DNA from: Oscillospiraceae bacterium
GTDB lineage: Bacteria; Bacillota; Clostridia; Oscillospirales; Ruminococcaceae
Direction: 5' to 3'
Length of the DNA: 32,551 bases
NCBI GenBank assembly: GCA_017847885.1
Contig: JAGAUA010000022.1
Location: 1-32,551, forward strand
Made by a program: the position numbers and the translations under genes. Shown here piece by piece: positions 23,805 to 32,080 of the stretch. Within the stretch, counting starts at the first letter, position 1; each line of letters starts with the position of its first letter. Below the pieces are notes generated by a model. That model saw nothing but the letters and a program-made list of their open reading frames with translations, was not told where the DNA came from and ran no database searches.

Positions 23805-24151
23805 ACGGACTTGAAAGGCTTCTTGATTTACTCAATGGACGGGGTATTCCCGTCAAAGAGGACGGTTTTGCTTCTATTCCGAAAGAGCATTGCTTTGCTG
23901 TATGGAGCAACACCGAAAGCGTTGCAGACGGGGCGGACGATTTCAGCTTATTCTGGGAGCATACGATAGTATTCCGCTTTAACTTTAAGGAGCGCCGCAC
24001 GGCAGAGGACAGAAATCTTGAAAAAGAGATCGAGGCTATCCTCAGAGGTTGCGGACATTTCAGCCGCAAGAGGCAGTACGATTCGGACATGGATGCCGAC
24101 ACGACCACATACACTTTTGAGGTCACAACAGATTTTGAGGAGGATTTATAA
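23801..24151 (+). CDS. Tail terminator-like / tail completion protein
   Basis: A 116-residue protein beginning MNGLERLLDLLNGRGIPV and containing FWEHTIVFRFNFKERRTAED and a C-terminal TTTYTFEVTTDFEEDL. Size, helix-then-strand order and place between head closure and tail tube agree with a tail terminator, which caps the tail tube during assembly. No specific signature is visible, so the call rests largely on gene order. It touches the tail tube gene with no gap. Confidence 0.6.
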   Translation: MNGLERLLDLLNGRGIPVKEDGFASIPKEHCFAVWSNTESVADGADDFSLFWEHTIVFRFNFKERRTAEDRNLEKEIEAILRGCGHFSRKRQYDSDMDADTTTYTFEVTTDFEEDL

Positions 24152-24961
24152 ATGGAAAAGGAATACACCCTTGGAAGCGGTCACATTCACATTCAGGAGT
24201 ACACGGGCACGCTTCCTACTAATTGGGACGAGTTTTTTGCAAGCACCGAGAACATTCTCGGCCGTGTAAAGGGCGGTGCGTCCTTTGAGTACACAACGGA
24301 AAAATACGAGGACCAGGACGATCTTGGTTATGTTGTTATCGAGGAGATCACCAAGGAAAAGGTAACAATGAAGTCGGGCATGATGACCTGGGACGGCGAA
24401 ACTCTTGAAAAGCTTTGCTCTACTGCTCGCATCGAGAAACTTACCGATGGTACTACACGTATCAAGATAGGCGGTCTGGGAAATCAAAAGAACAGCCGTT
24501 GGGTAATCGGCTTCGAGCATAAGAACAAAAATCTCCGCGTTATTATCGTGGGTAAGAACAACGAGGGCTTTACCTTCGATTTCAAGCAGGACAGTGCGAC
24601 CGTTATTGACTGCCTTTTCCGTTCGGAGGCTTCCGATGACGAGGGTACGCTTATCCTTATTGACGATATGAGAACGGCGCCTGTGCTTTCTTCGCTTTTG
24701 GTAGGAGGTCTGACTCTTACACCTGCGTTTAACCCCTACGTGAAGAATTACACGGCTTCTGCGACCGAGGCAACTGTTGCTATTACTGCTGCTGCCAAGG
24801 CGGACGGAAACACGGTAGAGATCAAGAACGGCGAAACAAAGGTTGAAAACGGTAAGACTGCTTCGCTTTCTCAGGGAAGCAATACAATTACTGTTTCGGT
24901 TACCGATGCTGACAAGAAGGTATTTACCTATACTGTTAATGTCAACAAGGCTTCTTCATGA
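24152..24961 (+). CDS. Major tail tube protein with a C-terminal cadherin-like domain
   Basis: A 269-residue protein. The first ~170 residues are a beta-rich tail tube domain (KEYTLGSGHIHIQEYTGT to the IIVGKNNEGFTFDFK region). About residues 178-267 match the cadherin-like beta-sandwich pattern: LSSLLVGGLTLTPAFNPYVK, then TVEIKNGE, SQGSNTITVSVTDADK and YTVNVNKA. Extra immunoglobulin-like domains on tail tube proteins decorate the tail and may bind host or mucosal glycans. It is the largest gene before the tape measure. It overlaps the next gene by 4 nt. Confidence 0.87.
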   Translation: MEKEYTLGSGHIHIQEYTGTLPTNWDEFFASTENILGRVKGGASFEYTTEKYEDQDDLGYVVIEEITKEKVTMKSGMMTWDGETLEKLCSTARIEKLTDGTTRIKIGGLGNQKNSRWVIGFEHKNKNLRVIIVGKNNEGFTFDFKQDSATVIDCLFRSEASDDEGTLILIDDMRTAPVLSSLLVGGLTLTPAFNPYVKNYTASATEATVAITAAAKADGNTVEIKNGETKVENGKTASLSQGSNTITVSVTDADKKVFTYTVNVNKASS

Positions 24962-25446
24962 TAAGGCTGGGTATAGAAAAGATACCGATACAGCTTATTT
25001 CCGGTATGTACATGGTGCCTGTTTGCAGTAAAGCGGTCTGGGATATGCTCCTTGAATGCGAGCGCACGGGCAATTATGACACAGTCGGCGGTATGCTCAT
25101 TGAGGGCGTGCCGCTTGACATATCGGAGCAGCAGCTTCTTTGCATGGCGTACATAGATAGCCTTAAAAAGATACGTGAGGGAACGGGGCTTGAAGTTCCA
25201 TACTATCCCGTGAAAAAGGAAGCCGATGATATAAAATACACGGTTTACACCTCTGTTGACAAGATGGTTTCGGACTATTCGGGGCTTGATATTTATGCTG
25301 TGGACGGTATCCCGATACTTGATTACTGGCTTCTTGAACGTGACGCTTTTATTTCGGCGCTTTCCAAGACTAAGGACGGGCGTAAGTATCTGAATAACGC
25401 ATATCGGCTTACCCGTGAGGACGCCGATGAGGATTTGGAGATGTGA
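24958..25446 (+). CDS. Probable tail assembly chaperone
   Basis: A 162-residue acidic protein between tail tube and tape measure genes, the position of the tail assembly chaperone (gpG/gpGT-type). It has no signal or membrane segment. A programmed -1 frameshift, common in this family, is not supported: no clear slippery heptamer lies before the stop, although a hairpin and a short open frame follow it (25449-25568). The ATG overlaps the tail tube stop by 4 nt. Confidence 0.62.
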   Translation: MIRLGIEKIPIQLISGMYMVPVCSKAVWDMLLECERTGNYDTVGGMLIEGVPLDISEQQLLCMAYIDSLKKIREGTGLEVPYYPVKKEADDIKYTVYTSVDKMVSDYSGLDIYAVDGIPILDYWLLERDAFISALSKTKDGRKYLNNAYRLTREDADEDLEM

Positions 25447-25448
25447 AA

Positions 25449-25568
25449 ATGCCGCCCGAGGGTAACACCTTTTCGGACGGTATTTTCATGTTTGCAGTAA
25501 ACTGCAATGGAGTGAGAATATGGATGTTGATGTTGAAAAGCTGGGCGAGGCTATTATTGACGGGCTGA
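25449..25568 (+). CDS. Possible 39-residue small protein
   Basis: An ATG at 25449 is preceded by GGAG (25437-25440) with 8-nt spacing and opens a 39-codon frame starting MPPEGNTFSDGIFMFAVN. It overlaps the start of the gp10-like gene by 49 nt. The frame may be chance. Its DNA also folds into a hairpin (about 25452-25480) with several G-U pairs and a T-rich run after it. Confidence 0.3.
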   Translation: MPPEGNTFSDGIFMFAVNCNGVRIWMLMLKSWARLLLTG

Positions 25569-25969
25569 ACACATACACCGAGCAGGTCAGCAGCGAGATA
25601 AGCAAGGCGGTAAAGGAATGTACAGACAGGGCACATGAGGAGATTACGGAGCTTTCCCCCGTAAGAAAAAGGGTGCCGAAATCGGGCGTTATAATGGTGA
25701 AGCGCGGCGGTGTAAAGGTACCTGCCAAAGAAAACTTACAGCCGGGAGCATACAAAAAAGGCTGGATAACGGTTGTAAGAAATTACGAAAACAGGACGCA
25801 GGGTTATGCACGCAACAAGGCCAATTATCATATAGCACATCTGCTTGAGCTGGGGCACAAGGCACGCAATGGGAGTCCTGTTGCGGCAATAGAGCATATT
25901 CGGAAGGGGCAGGACGATGCCCGTGCCGAGCTGGACAAAAGGATAAAAGAAATTCTCGAAAAGGAATGA
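25520..25969 (+). CDS. HK97 gp10-like phage protein
   Basis: A 149-residue protein with an N-terminal helix rich in Glu and Lys (DVEKLGEAIIDGLNTYTEQV), then SPVRKRVPKSG, basic PGAYKKGWITV, and the characteristic YHIAHLLELGHKARNG ending in a helical tail. This fits the HK97 gp10 (tail component) family. In HK97-like phages it normally lies upstream of the tail tube gene, so its position after the chaperone is odd. GGAG stands 7 nt before the ATG. Confidence 0.82.
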   Translation: MDVDVEKLGEAIIDGLNTYTEQVSSEISKAVKECTDRAHEEITELSPVRKRVPKSGVIMVKRGGVKVPAKENLQPGAYKKGWITVVRNYENRTQGYARNKANYHIAHLLELGHKARNGSPVAAIEHIRKGQDDARAELDKRIKEILEKE

Positions 25970-25973
25970 GAGT

Positions 25974-28900
25974 ATGGCAAGCAAGTACGGATACATGGCG
26001 AAAATCGGCGCTGACACGTCGGGAATAAAAGAGGCGCTGAAAACTGTTGAAGCGGATGCACGGAATATTTCCGCTGAGCTTAAAGTGGTAAATGACGCTT
26101 TAAGGTTTGACGGTACCAATGTAGAAAATCTGCAAAACAAGTTTGACCTTACATCAGATGCGATAGAAAACACCAAGAAAAAGCTTGAAAATCTTCGGCT
26201 GGTGGAAGAAAAGGTGAACGAAGCTGCTGCAAACGGGGATATATCGGAAGCGGAGCAGAGGGCATATCAGCGTGAAATTGCCAACACGGAAAGCAAGCTG
26301 AGGCAGTATCAGACGGAGCTTAATACCACGGCGGCAAGGCTCAGGGCGGCAGCAGGTGACACGGAAGATGTTGCAAACGAAACAAAGCAGCTTGAAAGCA
26401 CTCTTGACAATGCCGGAGACAGTGTTATAAATTTCGGCGACCTGCTGAAAAGCAATATTGCAGGCGACCTTATTGCTGACGGTCTGCGCAGGGCGGCGGA
26501 AGAGGTAAAAAGCTTTATTTCAAAGGGAATAGAGCTTGCTTCCGACCTTACGGAAGTTCAGAACGTTGTAGATACCACATTCGGAGACGGTGCGGCGCAG
26601 ATATACACATGGGCGGACGCGGCTGAAGAAAGCTTCGGCATTTCGTCCCTTGCGGCGCAGCAGTACACGGGAACAATGGGCGCGATGCTCAAATCAATGG
26701 GGCTTACGCAGAATGAAGTTGCAAATATGTCCACTGCTATGGTTGGGCTTGCAGGCGATATGGCTTCTTTTCATAACTTGGACGTCAAACAGGCATTTGA
26801 AAAGATTCGTTCCGGTATATCGGGTGAGACTGAGCCTTTGAAACAGCTGGGTATCAATATGTCGGTTGCCAATCTTGAAGCCTATGCGCTTTCGGAGGGC
26901 ATTGAAAAGGCATACAAAAACATGACGGAAGCGGAAAAGGCTACGCTTCGGTACAACTATCTTATGTCTGTTACGGCGGACGCGCAGGGTGACTTTGTCA
27001 GAACTGCGGACAGTTTTGCAAACCAGCAGAGAATTGCACAGCTGAACATGGAAAACATGGCAGCGGCTCTCGGTGAAAAGCTTCTGCCCCAGATAAACGA
27101 GCTGACAAGCAAGTTTAACAGCGAGATGCCCCAAATCGGAAACAGCATTGAAGTTATAGGAAATATAATCGGAAAGGTAACTTCATTTGCGTTGGAACAC
27201 CATAAGACTATTTTGTCGCTTGCAACAGCTTATGGCACATTTTACGGGGCAATGAAAGCTGGCAATGCTATTCAGACTACGGTTGCTGCCGTTAAATCTC
27301 TTACAACAGCTACACAAGCCGCTACTACTGCACAGCAGGGTATGAATGCTGCTGCAGCGGCGAATCCGTATGTGTTGCTTGCTTCTGCCCTTGCGGCGGT
27401 TACTGTGGGACTTATAACCTTTGCTAGCAAAACGGATGAAGCGTATGAAAAAGTTAAAAATCTTAATGAAGAATATGAGAAAATTAAGCAAACTACGGCC
27501 GAAAATATTGAAAATTCTGAAGCAGAAATAGTTGCTATTGAAAAGAAAGCGCAAAAATATGAGGAACTGCTAAATACAGAAAACCGTACTTTAGGTCAGG
27601 AAGAACAACTCAAAAATTTGGCAGAAGAATTACAGAAATATATGCCGGAAGGTACTCGGCTTATTGACGAACAAGCAGGGTCATACAACTCTCTTGCAGA
27701 TTCTATTGATAGTGTTATAGCTGCAATGCGTAAGAAAGCAAAAACGAACGCATATGAAGATGAACTCGAAGAATTGTACAAAAAACAGCGTGAATATCAG
27801 AAAACCATTGAAGAAATGGAGGAAAGAAAAAAAGAAGAAGGATATTATATTTCCGCTAAAAGATGGCTGTTAAATACGGACCTTAGCGGATATAACGAAA
27901 CAAAATCAAATCTTGAAGAGCTTGAATCTGAAATAATATCATTGGAAAATGATATAAACCAGCTTTATGAAGATTCAGCCAGCGGCGTTCAGTCAGGCAG
28001 TTCAGCAATGGCCAAAGAAGCGGAAGCCAGAGGCAAGGCGGCAGCACTTGATATTGAGGAAAGAAAAAAGGCACTCAAGGAAGAGGTGACAGAATACGAA
28101 ACGGCGCTTAACGAAAAGGTTGCAGACCTTGATAAAAGCCTCAAGCTTAGGAAAATAAGCGAAGAGAAGTATTATTCCGATCTGAAAAAGTACCTTGATG
28201 AAAATGCAAACACCGAATCGGTTGCTTATTATGACCAACTCAAACGGCATGAGGATTATCTCCAAAAGCAGGCGGACGCTTCCAAGAAGCTTACGGAAGA
28301 GGCTGAAAAAGAACGTGTTGCCCTTATAAAATCCTCATGGGACAGGATAACCGCTGACCGAGACAGAGGCAACATTACTGAGGCTGACGAATACAAACTG
28401 AAATCCCAGCTTGTGAAGCAATGCTGCAATGAAAACGAGGACACATGGGACAGCTATTACAAATGGTTATATGACTATGTTTCCAAGAATGAAAAGGAAA
28501 TTGCAGAGGAACAGCTTGCGGCATGGGAAAAAAGCTCGAAGGCGCTTTCGGATACACTTGCCGACAAGTACGGTGACCTTGTAAAGCAGAAGGAGCAGGT
28601 AAAAAAAGAGCTGCTGAACATCGACCTTTCGGAGACGGTAACGGGCAAGGACGGAAAGCCTGTGGAGATCCTTACAGACCTTGACGCGGAAATAAAGAAG
28701 ATAGACAAGTACAAATCTTCTCTTGATAAGCTTAAAAGCACGGGCATAAGTGACAGTCTGCTTGAAAAAATCAATGGTATGAGCTATGAGGACGGAAGCC
28801 GTCAGCGGTTTATAAACACACTTCTCGGGCTTTCTGAGGACAAGCGGAAGCTTTACTATTCCGATTGGGAGAAGCTTCAGGAAAAGTCGGAGAGTGTTTC

Positions 28901-29267
28901 GCAAGGCATTATTTCCGACAAGCAGGAGGAGCTTAACAAAGAAGCTACGTCCGCGGTTGAAAAGATATTCGGAGATATGCCCGAAACGGCTTATGCTGAG
29001 GGTGCAAAGACTGCGCAGAGCTACTTGCAGGGCATTATTGACGGCATGGGTGGAGTAAACGATCTTTCTGCGATATCGGGCATATTTACCGCGGCTTACA
29101 GCGGTGCAGGGAAAACGGGTGCGGCAAACAGCGGTACCGGTGAAAAATATATCCTCGGAAGCACTCCGATAACCATTAATTTGAATGACAAGCAGTACAT
29201 TGAGACCACTATTCAGGATCTTATCGACACGGGGACGCGGACGGGCGGAAATACGCTTAATTTATAA
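25974..29267 (+). CDS. Tail tape measure protein
   Basis: At 1097 residues it is the longest gene of the window and sits after the chaperone position, as a tape measure should. The N-terminal 150 residues are coiled coil (AELKVVNDALRFDGTNVENL, many charged heptads). A hydrophobic stretch at about 452-483 (ALAAVTVGLITFASK) could enter the membrane during DNA entry. The middle and end are long helices. Its length would set the tail length. Codon use becomes AT-rich at about 27420-27960 compared with the flanks, suggesting a recombined patch. Confidence 0.93.
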   Translation: MASKYGYMAKIGADTSGIKEALKTVEADARNISAELKVVNDALRFDGTNVENLQNKFDLTSDAIENTKKKLENLRLVEEKVNEAAANGDISEAEQRAYQREIANTESKLRQYQTELNTTAARLRAAAGDTEDVANETKQLESTLDNAGDSVINFGDLLKSNIAGDLIADGLRRAAEEVKSFISKGIELASDLTEVQNVVDTTFGDGAAQIYTWADAAEESFGISSLAAQQYTGTMGAMLKSMGLTQNEVANMSTAMVGLAGDMASFHNLDVKQAFEKIRSGISGETEPLKQLGINMSVANLEAYALSEGIEKAYKNMTEAEKATLRYNYLMSVTADAQGDFVRTADSFANQQRIAQLNMENMAAALGEKLLPQINELTSKFNSEMPQIGNSIEVIGNIIGKVTSFALEHHKTILSLATAYGTFYGAMKAGNAIQTTVAAVKSLTTATQAATTAQQGMNAAAAANPYVLLASALAAVTVGLITFASKTDEAYEKVKNLNEEYEKIKQTTAENIENSEAEIVAIEKKAQKYEELLNTENRTLGQEEQLKNLAEELQKYMPEGTRLIDEQAGSYNSLADSIDSVIAAMRKKAKTNAYEDELEELYKKQREYQKTIEEMEERKKEEGYYISAKRWLLNTDLSGYNETKSNLEELESEIISLENDINQLYEDSASGVQSGSSAMAKEAEARGKAAALDIEERKKALKEEVTEYETALNEKVADLDKSLKLRKISEEKYYSDLKKYLDENANTESVAYYDQLKRHEDYLQKQADASKKLTEEAEKERVALIKSSWDRITADRDRGNITEADEYKLKSQLVKQCCNENEDTWDSYYKWLYDYVSKNEKEIAEEQLAAWEKSSKALSDTLADKYGDLVKQKEQVKKELLNIDLSETVTGKDGKPVEILTDLDAEIKKIDKYKSSLDKLKSTGISDSLLEKINGMSYEDGSRQRFINTLLGLSEDKRKLYYSDWEKLQEKSESVSQGIISDKQEELNKEATSAVEKIFGDMPETAYAEGAKTAQSYLQGIIDGMGGVNDLSAISGIFTAAYSGAGKTGAANSGTGEKYILGSTPITINLNDKQYIETTIQDLIDTGTRTGGNTLNL

Positions 29268-29279
29268 GGAGTGAAAGCA

Positions 29280-29684
29280 ATGGATTATGAGCTGAAAAGC
29301 GGCGAAAAGCTTAACGGCGGATACATGGTGAAAATAGGCGGATTTACGCTTATGAACATCGGTGCTTACTCGCCGTCATGGAGAAGCGTATACGATGATG
29401 AGAACAACTTCACGGACTATTTGGGGAACACGCAGAAAATTCTTAAAGGAAAGCAGTTTAGTCTTAAAATTTCCACGGGGCGGCTTAGTGCCGAGGATTT
29501 CAAGGCTTTGGCGGCGGAGCTGAACAAGGAGAGCATTACCGTTGAATGTCCCGATTTTACGGGAGAATGCTATTGCGATGATATCCCCGGAAGCCTTGAG
29601 CAGGCAAATTTCTACGGGACGCGCTACAAGCTTAATTTTACGCTTAATGCAAAGGAAATCGTAATTGCCGGAGGTGGGCTTTAG
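29280..29684 (+). CDS. Phage tail protein of unknown subtype
   Basis: A 134-residue protein directly after the tape measure gene. It begins MDYELKSGEKLNGGYMVKIG and has a beta-rich composition. A GTG frame start at 29271 overlaps the AAGGAG site, so I choose the ATG at 29280 with AAGGAG 8 nt upstream. Position is that of a distal tail or baseplate protein; no diagnostic motif is seen. It overlaps the next gene by 20 nt. Confidence 0.68.
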   Translation: MDYELKSGEKLNGGYMVKIGGFTLMNIGAYSPSWRSVYDDENNFTDYLGNTQKILKGKQFSLKISTGRLSAEDFKALAAELNKESITVECPDFTGECYCDDIPGSLEQANFYGTRYKLNFTLNAKEIVIAGGGL

Positions 29685-30978
29685 CTACGAATTGACCATC
29701 GCAGGCAGCAAGTTTGATCGCTTCGGTGATGTACGAATTACCCAGACTGCGAACGGTTTCGGGACGTCGGGAGTTTGCACATCGGAATTCAATGTTACGG
29801 TCACGGCGGAGGAATACGGCAGAAACACGGTCCCACCCAATGCAGCAGTGACCTTCGGACGGGTCGACTCGCCGATTAGGTTTGCACCGACATTTTACAT
29901 TGCCAGCAGGAGCAAACGCGGCGGCTCGGTCACGTTCAAGTGCTATGACAGAATGATGTTCACAGATCAGGAATTTATCCCGCAGAATATTTCATTCAGC
30001 AACGGATATGCGGAAAGCACGGATATTGTTGCGGATATTGCCTCACAATGCGGATTTGAACACTGGAGCTCCGTTATAGATTTAATACCATCGTTCAAAA
30101 TAAGCGAGGAATACGTTTCAGGAAAAACCTGCCGCGGACTTCTGGAGGCTATTTCGGCGGCTTGGTGCGGATATTTCAAGGTCAATAATGATGACATTCT
30201 GAGGTTTATTCCCTTCGGCATGGTGGAGTGCGCAGGAAGTCAAGCGTTACATCATACGACCGTTATCGAAAAGAGCGTGAAAGGTCCTATCGAGCAGGTC
30301 ATTATGACGGACGGCGAAAAAGAATATATTTCGGGCAACGAAAATGCCGATATTTTCGGTACGCTTAAAATCTCCACGGAGTTTGCTTCGCAGGAGCTTG
30401 CAAGCTTTATAATGGGGCGGCTCAAAGGGTACGTATATCAGGCGTGGGAGTGCAAGAAGGCGGTCATTGACTATGGTTTAGGACACGCTGAAATTGACGC
30501 TGAGATCGATTTTGCTGACGGTATGACCCGTATTGCGAACAACATGGTGAAATATCCGTCGCCTTGGGGTATCGTTATTTCTTGCGGCAGGAATGATGTT
30601 ATCGAAAACGAATTTGACTACACGGGGGCATTGTCCCGGGACATTGCCAGACGTATTGCCGATGGTGAAAAGTTGGGCAACAAGACTATGCTGACGCGCT
30701 ACCAGGGTTTGGTGCATATCGGCGCCGAAAAGAAGGAAGAGGACGGAAGTGTTGTGCAGAACCGTTACGGGTATGCTCCTGCTACGGCGGACGGTGTTGT
30801 GGAATTTGACGGCGCGATGGTGTCAAACGTGGTTTTTGACAGCGCGGAGCTTGTCGACGACAAGACGGCAGTTATTACGTATCCGGGAGATGTAAAGTAC
30901 AAGTTTACCATGGAGCGCAATGGAAACAAGATTACTGCGAAAAAAGAACGTGTTAAGGAGGAGAATTCAGATGGGTGA
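29665..30978 (+). CDS. Baseplate/hub-like phage tail protein
   Basis: A 437-residue protein, probably started by TTG at 29665 with AAAGGA about 8 nt upstream, 20 nt inside the previous gene. A GTG at 29674 is too near its own purine run. It has beta-rich segments such as VTFKCYDRMMFTDQEF and a domain rich in Ile/Val. The layout fits the XkdQ/gp27-like hub proteins that sit at the tail tip, but the match is by general pattern. It ends with a Lys/Glu-rich tail that overlaps the next gene by 8 nt. Confidence 0.65.
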   Translation: MPEVGFSYELTIAGSKFDRFGDVRITQTANGFGTSGVCTSEFNVTVTAEEYGRNTVPPNAAVTFGRVDSPIRFAPTFYIASRSKRGGSVTFKCYDRMMFTDQEFIPQNISFSNGYAESTDIVADIASQCGFEHWSSVIDLIPSFKISEEYVSGKTCRGLLEAISAAWCGYFKVNNDDILRFIPFGMVECAGSQALHHTTVIEKSVKGPIEQVIMTDGEKEYISGNENADIFGTLKISTEFASQELASFIMGRLKGYVYQAWECKKAVIDYGLGHAEIDAEIDFADGMTRIANNMVKYPSPWGIVISCGRNDVIENEFDYTGALSRDIARRIADGEKLGNKTMLTRYQGLVHIGAEKKEEDGSVVQNRYGYAPATADGVVEFDGAMVSNVVFDSAELVDDKTAVITYPGDVKYKFTMERNGNKITAKKERVKEENSDG

Positions 30979-32065
30979 TTTTTCGGACGGTTTTGTTCTT
31001 GGAATGATGTTAGGGGGCGGAGGGTCGGGAGGGGGTGATATACGTGCTATAATCGACGATGATGCAGGCAGTATAACAATAGTCATAGGTTCCGAAAAAA
31101 TCAGTGAGGAAAGCGATACGGAAACAGCTGAAACAGCAGAAACGGTGCGCGAAGAGGAATACACCGATTGTTTTTATACCTATGACCTTGAGGTGTACAG
31201 CAATGAAATTATAACAAAATCTGCGAGCGGCACGCGCACAAAAAAATTCGAGAAGCGTATTGTTACCGCTGTATATGACAGCACGGGCAATCAGATAATG
31301 GCGGCGGATTACAATGCCGACACGGGAAATGTTGCAGGGTACACCGACGAACATAATTTGCCTATACATATGACGGAATGGCGAAGCGAAGCCGGGACGG
31401 GCAATGACGGTATGTCCGGTGCAGATGCAGCCGCCGTTGCGTGGTGCATCGCTCGAACAATGGAACAGGCGGCAGCGTTTGAGCTGGCGAAAAAAATGTA
31501 CAGAGAGGGGGTTATTGACGGCAAGAAGGCAGGCGCGGAAATAGACGAACCTTGGGAAACAACAGATACTACAATTGAATTAAACCCCGACGAGGACGGC
31601 ATTTCTACTGATTACGGGGTGACGGATTTAACTGACGGCGTGTGGTTAACGTATGAAAATCCCAATGACCCGGCCGATGTGCGTTACGTCAAATTCTGGA
31701 TTACTCATGATTTAGACGGCATGAGATATGTCGATGGCACGGGCGTTCCCGTTGCTCAGGTTTATGATGGTGAGGGCAATCAAATAGGTCCCACACCATC
31801 GGAGTACCCCACGATGAACGTATTAAAATTCCTTAGTTATTCGGGAAATGTAGTCGGAAGCGTTTACAATAACGGTAGTATAAACTGGTGTATAACCGAA
31901 TATCAAATAACGGCAGGATGGGGTGTACGTGCTAAAATTATTGATTGGAATGGCAACGAGCGTTGGACGGGATCAGACGGTACTTTTACTAACAGTATTG
32001 TATGGGATCAGTATGTAAACGGCTATGTATACGTCAGCGCAGGAAACGCAAAGGTTGAATATTAA
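30971..32065 (+). CDS. Phage structural protein of unknown function, Gly-rich N-terminus
   Basis: A 364-residue acidic protein with a strong AAGGAGGAG site. The N-terminus DGFVLGMMLGGGGSGGGD is hydrophobic and Gly-rich, then a Glu/Thr-rich linker (ESDTETAETAETVREEE). The last 120 residues are beta-rich (YVKFWITHDLDGMRYVDGTG to the C-terminal VWDQYVNGYVYVSAG), with aromatic repeats like a carbohydrate- or receptor-binding domain. Its position in the tail module suggests a tip, adaptor or receptor-binding protein. No specific family is recognised. Confidence 0.65.
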   Translation: MGDFSDGFVLGMMLGGGGSGGGDIRAIIDDDAGSITIVIGSEKISEESDTETAETAETVREEEYTDCFYTYDLEVYSNEIITKSASGTRTKKFEKRIVTAVYDSTGNQIMAADYNADTGNVAGYTDEHNLPIHMTEWRSEAGTGNDGMSGADAAAVAWCIARTMEQAAAFELAKKMYREGVIDGKKAGAEIDEPWETTDTTIELNPDEDGISTDYGVTDLTDGVWLTYENPNDPADVRYVKFWITHDLDGMRYVDGTGVPVAQVYDGEGNQIGPTPSEYPTMNVLKFLSYSGNVVGSVYNNGSINWCITEYQITAGWGVRAKIIDWNGNERWTGSDGTFTNSIVWDQYVNGYVYVSAGNAKVEY

Positions 32066-32080
32066 TAAGGAGGTCTTTTC

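Noticed and set aside
25409..25500. Programmed -1 frameshift in the chaperone gene
   Set aside because: No classical slippery heptamer lies before the stop at 25444-25446, so the separate short frame is listed with low confidence instead.
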